A stretch of DNA of 64,000 bases, from positions 312,001 through 376,000 of the forward strand of contig WPIO01000091.1 in NCBI GenBank assembly GCA_009760855.2. Direction: 5' to 3'. A model generated the notes under the pieces. It did no database searches, was not told the origin of the DNA, and saw nothing but the letters and a program-made list of their open reading frames with translations. Positions 21,378 through 31,804 of this stretch are shown piece by piece (position 1 is the first letter of the stretch; each line of letters opens with the position of its first letter). The DNA is from Cristatella mucedo. Its lineage: Eukaryota; Bryozoa; Phylactolaemata; Cristatellidae. The translations under genes and the position numbers were made by a program.

Positions 21378-21809
21378 GTTTTTTTTATTTCAATACTTCA
21401 TAACGTTTTAGGTAAAGGAGCCAAATCGGTCGGATGTCATTGAGTGGACGCACTTTTTACTAATTGACTCATACTTGCATAAGCCGACCAATCAAAATTC
21501 CGTCGCGTGTCGTATACCCCAATGGCCAATATAACAATGGCTGACGGTAGTAGGCTCGATTATATTGAGATATTCAGAGCGAGTACCTGAACATGGCATG
21601 CTTATGCATCGTGGCCACGGATTAACCCTTTTCTACAAGAAGACGCCGTGCGTCGGCTCGTTAGTCCACCAACAAACCCGAAACGGTGCTCATTGCTGAG
21701 CGCTATACACCCACCAACATAAAAAGCAAAAGTCATCGCACAGGTTATCTAGGCTTATCACTGAGCCTAAAATTACCCTGAGATGACAAATATAAGCCAC
21801 AACTACGTA

Positions 21810-22285
21810 GCATCAAGAAATTTTCTGCTGAAGCCTATCTATATGGATAAAATCCTTCTCTGCATGCAAATCAACAATGATAACTGCAGCGGCGAACTGA
21901 GCCTCTGTTGGAGATGGGTTTTCAGCTTTCCGGGGACACCGTCTTTCGTACTGGCCTCCAGCGCTAGAGCAAGGCTCTGTGAATAATACTATGTCGGCCA
22001 TCGCAGTTTCACAAGGCAATATTTTAAACGAAGCAACTAGGTCAAAAGTTAACATATGTACGGAGGAAAATTGATAATTTATACGCCGCTTTAAGCTGGC
22101 ATGCTGTTTACTTCAAATTGGAGTTATAAACGTAGTTTGGCGAAACCTTTTGAATAAATGGCAGGTCAATAGCTATTGGAATTCTTAAACAGGCTGGCTT
22201 ACCTGAAGAATAGAGGTCATAGTGCGAGAACCCGCAAGCACGATCGCATGGAATTTGGTTGATGATCCAATTTGCATAAGCCGGA
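21810..22285. other. Unassigned region
   Basis: I recognise nothing between the inverted repeat and the hAT remnant. Confidence 0.35.
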
Positions 22286-22289
22286 TTCA

Positions 22290-24480
22290 AACCAAGGCTG
22301 CACACAATAATATTGTTATTGTAGTCAATGTTCCGACATTCAGCAATAAATATATTGCAATATTCAATTCCAAAAATACAGTATATTGCAACATTCTATG
22401 CCACAAATGCAATATATTGCACATTTTACACATCACACATTGCAATTTACTGTTTGTGATTTTATCAATCCTCTTAATATTTTACTTCGTTCTCTTCCTT
22501 ATCATCAGCTGATTCTATGTCATTTTCATTCCCTATGAAGGTCAAAAGAGCCAAATTCCATAGAAATTTGTTTTGATTCAGAAAAAGCAGCACCTCCAAG
22601 GTTCTGAGTTGCAAACTACGACGTTGAGGACAGAACACTCGCTTTGCCATGGAGAAAAGTCTCTCCGCCTCACATGATGCTGGAAGCAAGAAGCACGTGT
22701 TGTTGTACTTGCAGCATGCTTTCTTCTCTTCAACATTCTGTCGCTTGAGTGGTCGCTCAGCAAAAGAAAATTGAGCATAATCATCTACAGCTTCTTCCGA
22801 GTCCTGAGCAGCAGGTAGCAACAATTGTTGAATAGCACGTTCTTCTTGAATTATAAGAGTGTACTCCTTGTTTGCGTGTAGCTTGACGATGACCATTTCC
22901 AAATCATTGCTGTGGATGATATCTGCATCGTTGCCAAGATAGTAGTCGAACGCAAACTCTGGATATTAGTCAATTATCAATCGGAATAAAACAGCAATTC
23001 TTTCAATGACATGTCGCGTCGCTGCAGCTCTATCGTAACATATTTGAAATCGGCTAATGCTTCCTTGCAATCCCAAGTATTTCTTTTCTGTCCAGCTCTG
23101 AGAACATGTTCCGTTATTTCATCGTCTGCCTCATTAAGATTTGGAAGCAATCTTACGAAGCACTAAAACTTATCCAGAACGTCTTTCCAGCGTGTGACGT
23201 TGAGCTTCACTGGGCGCAGGGATGTCATCAAGCGAAATCGACCTGACTGCTTAAGTGTTGACAACTTTGACATGAGCTTCCCAATCAACTCCGATCCAAT
23301 CGCGAGGAATATGCTTATATATGCTTCAACAGCCGAACTAAAACGGTGACTGCGGCTTCCCAGAAGTGACTCACCAAGAAGGTCCGCTGTTGCCTTGTTG
23401 GTTGAACAGTTGTCGCCAATCAAACAGAAAATGGAGTCGAGAGATAAGGAGTACCACTTAATTGTCGATTTGACGAGATTCACATGGATGGTTCTCGGCA
23501 GTAAAATTTGTCTCGTCAAGGAGAGGTGAGAAGGCTAACAGATGAATATCAGGATTCATAGCATACTCCTTGCAAGAGTATACGATGTAAGACCAATAAA
23601 GTGTGTTGAATCCTCAGACCAGCCGTCAAACACAAAAGTGAAAGTTTTAGCAGTGAGGACCTAACAGATATTTTTCCCACCTTCTCTAGCAGCTCGTACA
23701 TAAAAATCTTGAGTGTTTTGATAGAGATCTGTTGCAGTTTTGTATTGCTTCGGGTGAGCTCTTTTTCGCCTAAGATCATTCGAGTTTATCCATGACGATC
23801 CATTCCAGTCATTTGAATACATTGATTGATCGACTGTCAAGCATATACTCCAAGGTGGTCTGTCCAGATACTGATTGTCCAGTTCCGGTGATGACATTTG
23901 CTGTTTTGCATTTGCCGTCTCATGTGCTCGTTTCACTAAGTTAAGCATTTCTAGATTATTCAGGTGCTTCTAATTGATGTGGGATATCAGGTTCGCGTAC
24001 CCAAGCTTAATTTTTTGTTTGCGAACAGTTCCACAAGTGCATTTCCACGTATTGGCTTAAGATCCGACATGATTCTTGCCAAAGTAAAGCTGACCAACCT
24101 TTTATTTGTGATGTGGGACTGTAGGACGAGAACTTGAACTCGACATCCAAGTTGGTTACCTCTGAGACGAAAAATGGCGCTACCACAATTGTACACGATT
24201 GTGGACGGACAATTATGATTGGTTAAAAATTATTGATACGGATATATGTTCGGATATCATTTTAATTGGATCTTCTTTGAAAATGTGAAAATTCAATTTG
24301 TGTATTTTAATGTACTATGTATCACATGACAGAGATGAATAGGTTTATAATAATACCTTAATATATAGCAACATATTGTCAAATATATTGATCTCGTACA
24401 CTATATTGGTATTGTCAAAAGTATCAGTGCAAAATTTTGTAGCCAATGTATTGCAGTATATTTTATCTACAATTTCTGTT
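22290..24480 (-). mobile_element. hAT DNA transposon remnant
   Basis: AT-rich flanks surround the transposase pseudogene. On the left, repeated AATATATTGCAA-type words occur at 22330-22450. On the right, related words (CAATGTATTGCAGTATA) occur at 24440-24465. These could be subterminal repeats, but I could not define exact terminal inverted repeats or the 8-bp target duplication expected for hAT elements. Confidence 0.55.
22474..24196 (-). pseudogene. hAT transposase pseudogene
   Basis: Four minus-strand frames lie in protein order and are separated by frameshifts or stops. 24196-23987 has a C-x2-xG and H-ending pattern that could be a worn BED-type zinc finger. 23948-23661 includes a YFALTVDQ-like region around WSICLTVDQ. 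23519-23163 carries FCLIGDNCSTNKATADLLG, then RSHRFSSAVEAYI and TRWKDV. 22902-22474 is the C-terminal dimerisation region with PASCEAERLFSMAKRV and LEVLLFLNQNKFLW. That last block is the most diagnostic part of hAT transposases. No intact frame covers the catalytic domain, so the element is dead. Confidence 0.78.
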
Positions 24481-24654
24481 GTCTTGTTTTAAAACCGAAG
24501 TTGTTTGCCTCTTATTTTGGAAATGGCAGCTGTGTCCTAGTCTTTTGTGGAACCCAAGCAGGGCATACAAGACCGTCGTTGCACAACGTTCATTATCATT
24601 GAAACAATCCCCAGAATCTGGAGCCCAGAGGGAAACCAAAGTTTAGCAGCTCAA

Positions 24655-24770
24655 GCAGCCTTATTTATGTAGCAGCAGAAGAGCCTTATCGGCTATTGCC
24701 AAGCTTACAGCGGTTAACACGGGATTGCCGCTGCACATGCCCGTGTCAACCACCGAAGGACTTCTCTTAA
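24655..24770 (-). repeat. SINE-1 copy, truncated and decayed
   Basis: The body (GTAGCAGCAGAAGAGCC, then CGGCTATTGCC and CAACCACCGAAGGA) matches the SINE-1 copy at 7550-7712. The tRNA-like head is missing beyond the B-box region. Confidence 0.65.
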
Positions 24771-24884
24771 ATCTCTTAAGGTTCTAGCACTGCCGCAGCA
24801 GTAACACAGGGGATAAGTTGTATTCTTATATAAATCAGTTTCTAATTGATTGTAGGTCATTTTGAAAATTTTAATAATTTTCTT

Positions 24885-25400
24885 TAATAATAATAACGCA
24901 TCTTTATCATTATACTATAAGAAAACTTAAACTCAGTCGAGAGGCCTTACAACTCACGGAGCGAGAGTCAGTAGCTAATAAATGAAGCTAAATCAAACTA
25001 GTGACCGGAAGTGACCTACGAGACTCGTCTTCATCTACGACTTAAATAATGCATGATTATTGCTGGTAGTGACTTTTGAAGGAATTAAGTTTCGATCTTT
25101 GGTGCACATGAACTAAATGCTTGATCAAAAAGGGTATCTATCTGTTGCGAGAGACGGCAAGATCACGAAATGCTTTGTAGCTAGTGGTGAGAGATCATCC
25201 TGGAGCAGCAACTTTCCCTTAATAAACTATAAATATAGACAAGAGTTAAGATTTCTCAAGCATCAATATGAAAAGACAGCAAAAATATATTAATGAGAAT
25301 TCTCGACATCTTTATAGCGCTCTCTAAGAAGAAAATCGATTTGTTGAAACTTGTTGTGTGCTCTAAGTACACCTAAACACCTTTATCGCACAACGACCGT
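24885..25400 (-). mobile_element. LINE-C fragment, old
   Basis: It shares ordered words with 30536-31400: AAACTTAAACTCAGTCGAG against AAACCTCAACTCAATCCATG, TTTCGATCTTT in both, and AGTGGTGAGAGATCAT against AGTGATGGCGAGATGAC. The arrangement resembles the ORF end plus 3' UTR of a LINE read on the minus strand. No long frame survives, so the family assignment is tentative. Confidence 0.4.
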
Positions 25401-25547
25401 TCCACTCTTCCATTCCACAAAATAGTCATCGCCTAAAATTCATAATCTTGACTATCTCTAAGCAACTTAGACCATCGATAATCCGCACAAGGAATCGAAC
25501 GAAAGCAGGTTCTGCCTTCCTGTTGTTTACATAGTTTTGGAATCTCG

Positions 25548-25560
25548 GTGTGTGTGCGCG

Positions 25561-25598
<38 letters not shown>

Positions 25599-25637
25599 TG
25601 TGCGTGTGTGTGTGAGTGTGTGTGTATGTGTGTGTGG
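25548..25637. repeat. (GT)n microsatellite
   Basis: About 90 bp of GT/TG dinucleotides with a few interruptions (GCGCGAGC, CTGTGC, GAGTG, TATG). The apparent Thr/His-rich open frames across it are artefacts of the repeat. Confidence 0.95.
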
Positions 25638-25639
25638 AC

Positions 25640-26060
25640 ATCGAATGATCTCAACACAAAACTTGTGTTCACTTACAAATGATAATGCTGCGGCACATCT
25701 AAATTTCAGCGTCGAAATGTAAAACGGCAAGCATCGATTACTTTGCAACAATGATTCTTTGGTTGTACTTCGGTTTTATCATTATGGATGATACGTGAGT
25801 AACGAAGCCAAGTCTAGCACAGCAAGGAAACTGGTCATCTTTTGCTTCAGCAGAATACTGATCAGGTACTAGCAATTCCCAGAACTGACGAGCCGCTTTG
25901 CGTATTAACCCTGCCATTTATAATACAATGTCCAATGCAGCCTGTAGCAGGTTGAGAGAAATCTATCCGCTGCATCTTCCCGAACGGTACCCTTCTAACC
26001 ATGACAACCTGGAATGCCAATTTCTGGAGCCATTTGTGTAATCGTCGTCAAGACGGACGC
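25640..26060. other. Unassigned region
   Basis: I recognise no gene or repeat here. Confidence 0.35.
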
Positions 26061-26063
26061 TGA

Positions 26064-26107
26064 CTGCATGTATGTATGTATGCATGTATGTATGTATGCA
26101 TGTATGC
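26064..26107. repeat. (ATGT/ATGC)n tetranucleotide repeat
   Basis: About 44 bp of CATGTATGTATGTATG-type repeats lie directly before the 5' edge of the old LINE-A copy. Confidence 0.9.
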
Positions 26108-26805
26108 TGTGACATCCCGTCTTGAATTATGTAACTCACTTGCTGGTGTACCGGCCTGTGCTATTAGGGCCATACAGCTAGTGCACAACTCTGCTGCTCC
26201 GCTGTCTTTTCCGTCGTGAGCGGCGCATTAAACATATCATACCACCTCTCGCCGACCTGCTACCGTCTACCACTCAAGAAACTCATCGACTTCAAGTTTT
26301 GTTACTCACTTTCAGGTCTTTTCATTATTTCGCTTCAGCCTGCCTATCCGATCACCTGCCTCACCAGTCTAAGCATTGTACCACCGGCTTTTCGGAATCA
26401 AACTGTTTACCTATACCTCGTACAAATCTCTATCCTTTAAAGACCGTGCCTTTACTTCGTATGCTTCCAGAGCCTGGGAAAATCTCCAGACTCACGTCAC
26501 GACATCCTCTGACTTGACAAAATTTAAAAAGAAACTAAAAACGCACCTATTTATCACAGCATTTAGTGGGTCACTGTAATTTACCGTTTACGTGCTTATG
26601 CGTGCTTATGCTGTGCATGCTGCCACTAACCTTATTTGCACGCTGACCCTGTGTATGTCACCCCTAATTATATTATTCTTGTCGTTTATTAAGCATGCTA
26701 CCACTAACCAATCGATTGTGTTTTCTTTTCAGCCAATTTAAAGCACAGAAAGAGATTGAGTTCTCTGAGGGCGCTTTATCAAGTGTAAATAATATATTAC
26801 TATTA
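26105..26805 (+). mobile_element. LINE-A-related copy, old subfamily, 5'-truncated
   Basis: It begins at the equivalent of TSRLDFCNSL in the LINE-A ORF. Three frames at 26216-26579 together cover the C-terminal 120 codons with several frameshifts, including SDHLPHQSKHCTTGFSESN and KTHLFITAFSGSL. The 3' signature GCACAGAAAGAGATTGAGTT then CTCTGAGGGCGCTTTATCAA ends at about 26790, followed by a short TATTA tail. Changes such as IPRTNLYP are shared with the copies at 8296 and 51385, which suggests a separate, older subfamily. Confidence 0.8.
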
Positions 26806-26809
26806 TTAT

Positions 26810-27035
26810 ATGCTGATGTTGGCTAATAACAATATCACTGGTTAATTTAAAACGCACCTAATAATGACAGCATTTGGTAGTGTCTGTGATTTGTTCTTCG
26901 AGTCCATGTACCTGCTTACACTATACCTGATGTTAGCGAATGTTACAACCAATTATTTGTTAATGCTTTCCATGCCACAACTGTAAAGTGCCTAGAAACA
27001 GATTCAGTTCTCTAAGGGTGTTATTCAAATGTATT
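26810..27035 (+). mobile_element. Second LINE 3' tail fragment
   Basis: ACGCACCTAATAATGACAGC (the end of a LINE ORF) leads to AAAGTGCCTAGAAACAGATT, CAGTTCTCTAAGGGTGTTAT and TCAAATGTATTGG. This tail is closer to SINE-2 (TCAAATG) than to LINE-A (TCAAGTG), so it may come from the LINE that serves SINE-2. Confidence 0.55.
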
Positions 27036-27282
27036 GGTAATCTAATTTAATGCAATGTAATGTATCTCCGTCTGTAACTCCACAAAGCCATAAAGACTAT
27101 ATGGGTGTCACGCGGAAGAGTTTTGCATAGTGCGCTCGCAACCTTAGTGGTTTTTGGTATGCATTCGGTACCCAACAGACTTCATCTCGCACAACAAAGA
27201 GAAAGTGGAAAGCGTAGTAGAGTCAGGAGAGCAGCTTATTTAGTGAGTATCATGGAGTTAGCAGCTCAAGACCGCTTAGAAC

Positions 27283-28364
27283 CTTTGCTTTGATCCCTCC
27301 CAGCCTTCGAGCACCTCAAATTCTCTAAACTCACTAGCTGCATGCATTGATGGCATCCGCACATGGATGGCAGCAAATTTTCTAAAACTTAACGATGATA
27401 AAACTAACTTACTAGTTATGGCAAACCCAGTGTGATTCAGAAATTGGAAAGGCTGACTCTCAAAATTGGCTCTGCCAGCATATTTCCAGTTGAATCAGCT
27501 CAAAATCTAGGTGTCATATTCCAAAGCGACCTATCGTTAGACGACCATATCAGCTCCACAGTCAAATCCGCCTATTTTAAGCTTCATAACATTGCTCAAA
27601 TTTGGGCTTGTTTAGATAAAGATACCACATCTAAGTTGGTCCATGCATTCGTGACATCCCGTCTCGACTTCTGCAACTCACTGCTTACTGGCCTACCAGC
27701 ATGTGCGATCGGGCAATTGCAGCTGGTGCAAAACTATGCAGCTAGGCTTGTCTGTCGTGAGCGTTGCAGTTGCCACATTACTCCACTTCTCGCCGACCTG
27801 CACTGGCTACCAGTCAAGCAACGGATTGACTTCAAAGTTTTGTCACTCACTTTTAGGTCCCTTCATTCTATGGCTCCAGCCTATCTGTCAGATATACTAC
27901 CCCATCAGGCCAAGCATCGTGCCACCCGCTTTTCGGAATCCAAAAGTCTAGAAATACCTCGTACAAACCTTAAATCCTTTGGAGACCGTGCATTTAGTTC
28001 ATATTCTCCCAAAGCCTGGAACTCCCTCCCGACCTGCGTCAGAACATCCCCTGACCTGACCACATTTAAAAGGAACCTAAAAACACTCCTATTTAGGACA
28101 GCATTTAGTGGGTCCCTGTGATTTGTCCTTGATGTGCTCATGCGTGCTGATACTGTGCATGCTGCCACTAACCATATTTGCATACTGACCCTGTGCATGT
28201 CACACCTAACCATATTATTCATTTCGTTTGTTTTTCAAGCATGATTTTACTTACCATTCCATTGCATTTCACTTTACAGCCAATGTAAAGCGCCTAGAGA
28301 GAGATTAAGTTCTCTGAGGGTGCTTTATCAAGTGAATTATTATTATTATTATTATTATTATTAG
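27283..28364 (+). mobile_element. LINE-A copy inserted in LINE-B
   Basis: It is 5'-truncated at the equivalent of position 18658 in the reference copy (ACCTTTGCTTTGATCCCTCC) and ends in (ATT)n at 28338-28364. The flanks TTAGAA on the left and TTAGAAGAA on the right look like a short target duplication. A single-base deletion near 27420 breaks the frame early. From 27432 the C-terminal 229 codons are open to 28121. Confidence 0.88.
27432..28121 (+). pseudogene. LINE-A ORF2 C-terminal fragment (229 codons)
   Basis: The frame is nearly identical to the last part of the frame at 16498-19500: NLGVIFQSDLSLDDHIS, LVHAFVTSRLDFCNSLLTG, LADLHWLPVKQRIDF, RAFSSYSPKAWNSLPTC. It has no endonuclease or RT core. 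The open state indicates a recent insertion. It is not a host gene. Confidence 0.85.
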
Positions 28365-28885
28365 AAGAAGAATGAGCAATAGTCAGCGGTAGGAGAGTAG
28401 TTGTCATTTTGTAAGAATTGTGGAAGCAAACTCCACAGTCTAGGACCTGCTGAGCTCAAGCTTCTGTCGCCAACGGTCTTTAAGTGGAGGAATGGAGCAG
28501 CTAATGTATTGCCCATATGGGACCTTAGGGCACGCTGAGGCTGAAATTGGCGCAGTTCAGCTTGGTACGAAGAAGCCAAGCCTTGGCGGGACTTGTGCGT
28601 CAGCGTAAGAACTTTGCTCTGTATCTGTTACTCAACCGGCATCAATCCTAGCCCTTTTAGCAAAGGAGACACGCTGTCAAATTTCTGGTACTTGAAAACT
28701 AGATTTGCAGCCATACTCATTGCGATTTGTAGTGGCCTAGATGCTTTTTTGGTAGCCCAACTAAAAGGGAATTACAAGAATCAAGCCGAGACAGGACTAA
28801 AGAGCTATTTAAATCTTTTGCAAGCTACCGTGGAAGACAGCTCCTCAGTTATATTATTGTTATACTTCCACAGGACCTTCTTAAA

Positions 28886-30535
28886 TTGTTCCTGCAGGTA
28901 GAAGTCTGAAATTCTCTTCTAACTGTTTTTTCCACCGGCATTCACTTTGCATCATTAGGGGCTCAGATAAGAAGCTTTCCCTTCGCTTCAGTAAATTTTG
29001 TCAGTGCTTTCCGTTCGTGCGCTCTGTGCTGGCTTCATCTTTTTATGTAAGGTTTGATTAAATACAGTTATCTTACGCTTAAGACTCGGCTAATTGGTTC
29101 AGTATTTATGATCCCCTTTGGGAGCCTTTCTTGCAAAGTATTTCACATGGAGTGGCTGCTAAATTTCACAGCTACTCTAAAAATAATTGTAGAACTACCA
29201 CCTCAAACCGGCTACTATTCATAGTATCTTTGCTGCGCACAAACAGCTTGATGAGATTGTCAAATAGTGAGGTTTCCAAATCTATTTGCTCAGATATTAC
29301 CTATGAAAAGTTAAAGACTCAGCGATGCAAGTCTCATGCACGATATTTTTCTAGATATCGGTGAGCTGAGCGTATCAATAATTTTAAGGCATGCACAGCA
29401 TTGACGTGAGGGTTTGTTGAATACCATTTCATGCACGCTCGAAACCGGTAGAACAGGCTCCTCAAATCACGGAAAACCGGCCGCAGAAGCTGCACTGATT
29501 GTATGCAGGTAGGCAGCTGATCGTAAACACAGCAGCCAATAATGTCGCAGCTCCACGATAGAGAAATACTTTTAAGCACCTGCGTATACAAAACTTGTCT
29601 CTTCTATTTGGCGGATTACCAAAACATTAAATAGCCTTAGATAATTAAATGAGCAGGCTTCGAAATTCACTCCTCACATAAAAGCAGAAGAAATCTAAAG
29701 ATATTAAAACGCCGTAAATTGGCAGACGACAAAAACAGAGTCCTACACGCTCAGAAAAAACTAGATGGCAAACAAAGCGCTTAAAACGGCGATACCATTA
29801 GCCGTCTTGCAACGAATAGTGATGAAGCTTTGAGCCTTGTAATGACGGATGAAGGCTTTGAGGAGCGCCAATGCACGCACGTATGCCGAAAACTAGAGAA
29901 CAGGTCGCTGTAAAACGATCAACTGACTCAAACATTACTGTAAGTGTCAGATTATAGTCGAGGCTTGCAGGCATATGCAGACCTGCATGATATCGATTTG
30001 ATAAAAAACTTAGCTAACATGTAAGGAATAAATTGAGCTCAGTACGTTGAGCATTATTCATAAAGCACGAACTCTAACTCCAAGGCTTTGTAGTGTACAG
30101 CGTCGGCACAAAATTGTGCGCTGCATGAAATGTATTATCACATATCCGGTACTCCAAGCAGTTGTAACGTTCGCTCAACCGCAAATTTTCCGCCAGCACC
30201 TGATGTTTTTTATAAAATAAACTGGCAGCTTACTGTGGGCATATGAATTTAGGAAATGATTGAGTAATTATTACAATTTTAAAGCTTCAATGGAAATATC
30301 AGTCTTTCCTAGCAGAAATTTTTTAACTAAATGACGATGAAAGCAAACTGCTCCTCCTAGGACAAATTAAGCGTGTGGGTGGACTAGAAGACTTTGCTCT
30401 TCTAATAGGTGTCAACAATCGAAGAGCTTATTGAATATTTATTTTGAACCGTTAGAAACTGGCGCTGTTGTGGCTACTACAAAATAAATCAGTGTGCATG
30501 GCTTTTGAGTTCGATCAAAAAATAATTTTTAAAAA
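28886..30535. other. Unassigned region
   Basis: I recognise no gene or repeat in this AT-rich stretch. The short open frames at 29131-29364 (plus) and 29334-29591 (minus) show no motif. Confidence 0.35.
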
Positions 30536-31400
30536 GTACTAAAATAATTAAAGGACTTTAGTATAGCACCCTTAAGAAAACCTCAACTCAATCCATGGCC
30601 CTAACAACTGACAGCAACAAAGTCAGTAACTACGTTTAAGTTACGTACACGGTATCAAGGAGGCAAAAAGCATACAAGCACCATGCTTAGCCAAGCCCTG
30701 CTAAAGGAAACGTGAACACATATAGATAGTAGACAATCTTTGGCCAACAAATAGCGAGATCTATAATAAATGGAATGCATTAGAGCACGTTCGATGTGTG
30801 CGCAAAGCAGAAGCGATACGGGAGCCAAAAACAAGCTGATTGAGGAAGAATTCAGGCTGACAGGAGGAGTCGCTTTGTTATCGGAGACATCTGCGATGCA
30901 ATATCAGGATGCAGGTGTTGACAGTAGCTTACGGCGAGTTTCGATCTTTAAGAGGTTGCGAGCTGATCCGCTTGACTGAAAAGGTTCTTACCTGTAGCAC
31001 CGTCAGAGAAATCAATCTCATCCTACATTTTGCATTCGCTGTAAAAAGTTTCAATCTCGAGCAGCGGTTCTCAATGTATGGGTCGCGACCTCTTTGGTGG
31101 TCGAACGACCCTTGCACAGGAGTCACCAAGATCATCGGAAAACTAGCATCTCCACATTTTGCACGCAATAATATTATGGTTTGGGGTCGTGACAACATGA
31201 GGAACTGTATTAAAGTGTCGCGGCATTAGGAAGGTTGAGAACCACTGATCTAGAGCTAGTGATGGCGAGATGACTAGATGGAGAGTAACGGGTGGTGACC
31301 GAGCCTCCTGGAAGTGCACAATTCCATTTAATGCAATGCCAATAAGGTAAACTAGTGATGATGTCTGTTACATCAAAAGCATTGGTCGGCGACAACATTT
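30536..31400 (-). mobile_element. LINE-C fragment interrupted by a SPIN element
   Basis: It shares ordered words with 24885-25400 (see there). The SPIN insertion at 31062-31247 splits it at AATCTCGAG / ATCTAGAGC. The left end, TATAGCACCCTTAAGAAAAC then CTCAACTC, resembles a LINE 3' tail read in reverse. No reading frame remains. Confidence 0.4.
31062..31247 (+). mobile_element. SPIN-type non-autonomous hAT element (186 bp)
   Basis: The ends are CAGCGGTTCTCAATG and GGTTGAGAACCACTG, the imperfect inverted repeats of SPIN (SPACE INVADERS) elements. The internal landmarks GGGTCGCGACC, GGTCGAACGACCC, ATCATCGGAAAAC, ACAACATGAGGAACTGTATT and CGCGGCATTAGGAAGG also match what I recall of that family. 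It is flanked by 8-bp target duplications with one mismatch, ATCTCGAG (31054-31061) and ATCTAGAG (31248-31255). Eight base pairs is the hAT rule. It has no coding capacity and would have depended on a hAT transposase in trans. Confidence 0.9.
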
Positions 31401-31804
31401 ATTGAAACGAAAATGGTATACTTGTATAGCTCTCTTGAGAAAGTGGACGTCTCCTGCTTTATCAAACAAAGATCGTCTACCATCTCGGTCAGTTACGTAA
31501 GAGTCACCATGAAATCCGTAACCCTTACTACCTTTACCATCATAATTTTCTTATCTTTTGAATATTCACCCTTAACATTAGCTCAGTTTGTAATCCTGGT
31601 TCGAATGCACTAGAGCGATAAGTATTGTAAATGAAGCTTAACATAGAAAACAACGGCCAGGCCATCCTATAGCACCCTTGACATTAGCAAGCAATACCTT
31701 TTGGACTTCACACCTTTCCTATTGGATCAGGACAATCTAATGGTACATATGACTACTTAGTATTTATTAAGCCATGGTAAACTGACGGTCTTTTTGGACA
31801 CTTA
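31401..31804. other. Unassigned region
   Basis: I recognise no gene or repeat here. Confidence 0.35.

Larger units (their letters stand above)
20751..21802. repeat. Perfect 89-bp inverted repeat enclosing 874 bp
   Basis: The left arm 20751-20839 (starting TTGTGGCTTATATTTGTCAT) and the right arm 21714-21802 (ending ATGACAAATATAAGCCACAA) are exact reverse complements over 89 bp by my reading. Similarity stops abruptly at both edges. The spacer holds two SINE-2 copies in head-to-head arrangement and no transposase. No target duplication is apparent. It could be a foldback-type element, or an inverted duplication formed recently. Confidence 0.85.
27045..28885 (-). mobile_element. LINE-B copy, split by a LINE-A insertion
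   Basis: Two LINE-B pieces (27045-27285, the 3' UTR; and 28365-28885, the ORF C-terminus) are contiguous in the copy at 43452-45715, where GACCGCTGAAAAGG runs straight on. Here a plus-strand LINE-A lies between them. Peptide scraps on the minus strand at 28361-28579 match LINE-B (LRSHMGNTLAAPFLHLKTVG, then DRSLSSAGPRL). It is frameshifted and dead. Confidence 0.8.

Noticed and set aside
22290-24480. Assigning the hAT pseudogene as the source of the SPIN copies
   Set aside because: Its flanks do not show CAGCGGTTCTCAA ends, and the two SPIN copies share no sequence with it. Membership in the same superfamily alone does not link them.
25426-25751. Open frames rich in Thr/His or Cys/Val across the GT repeat
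   Set aside because: They are translations of the (GT)n microsatellite in different frames and have no independent support.
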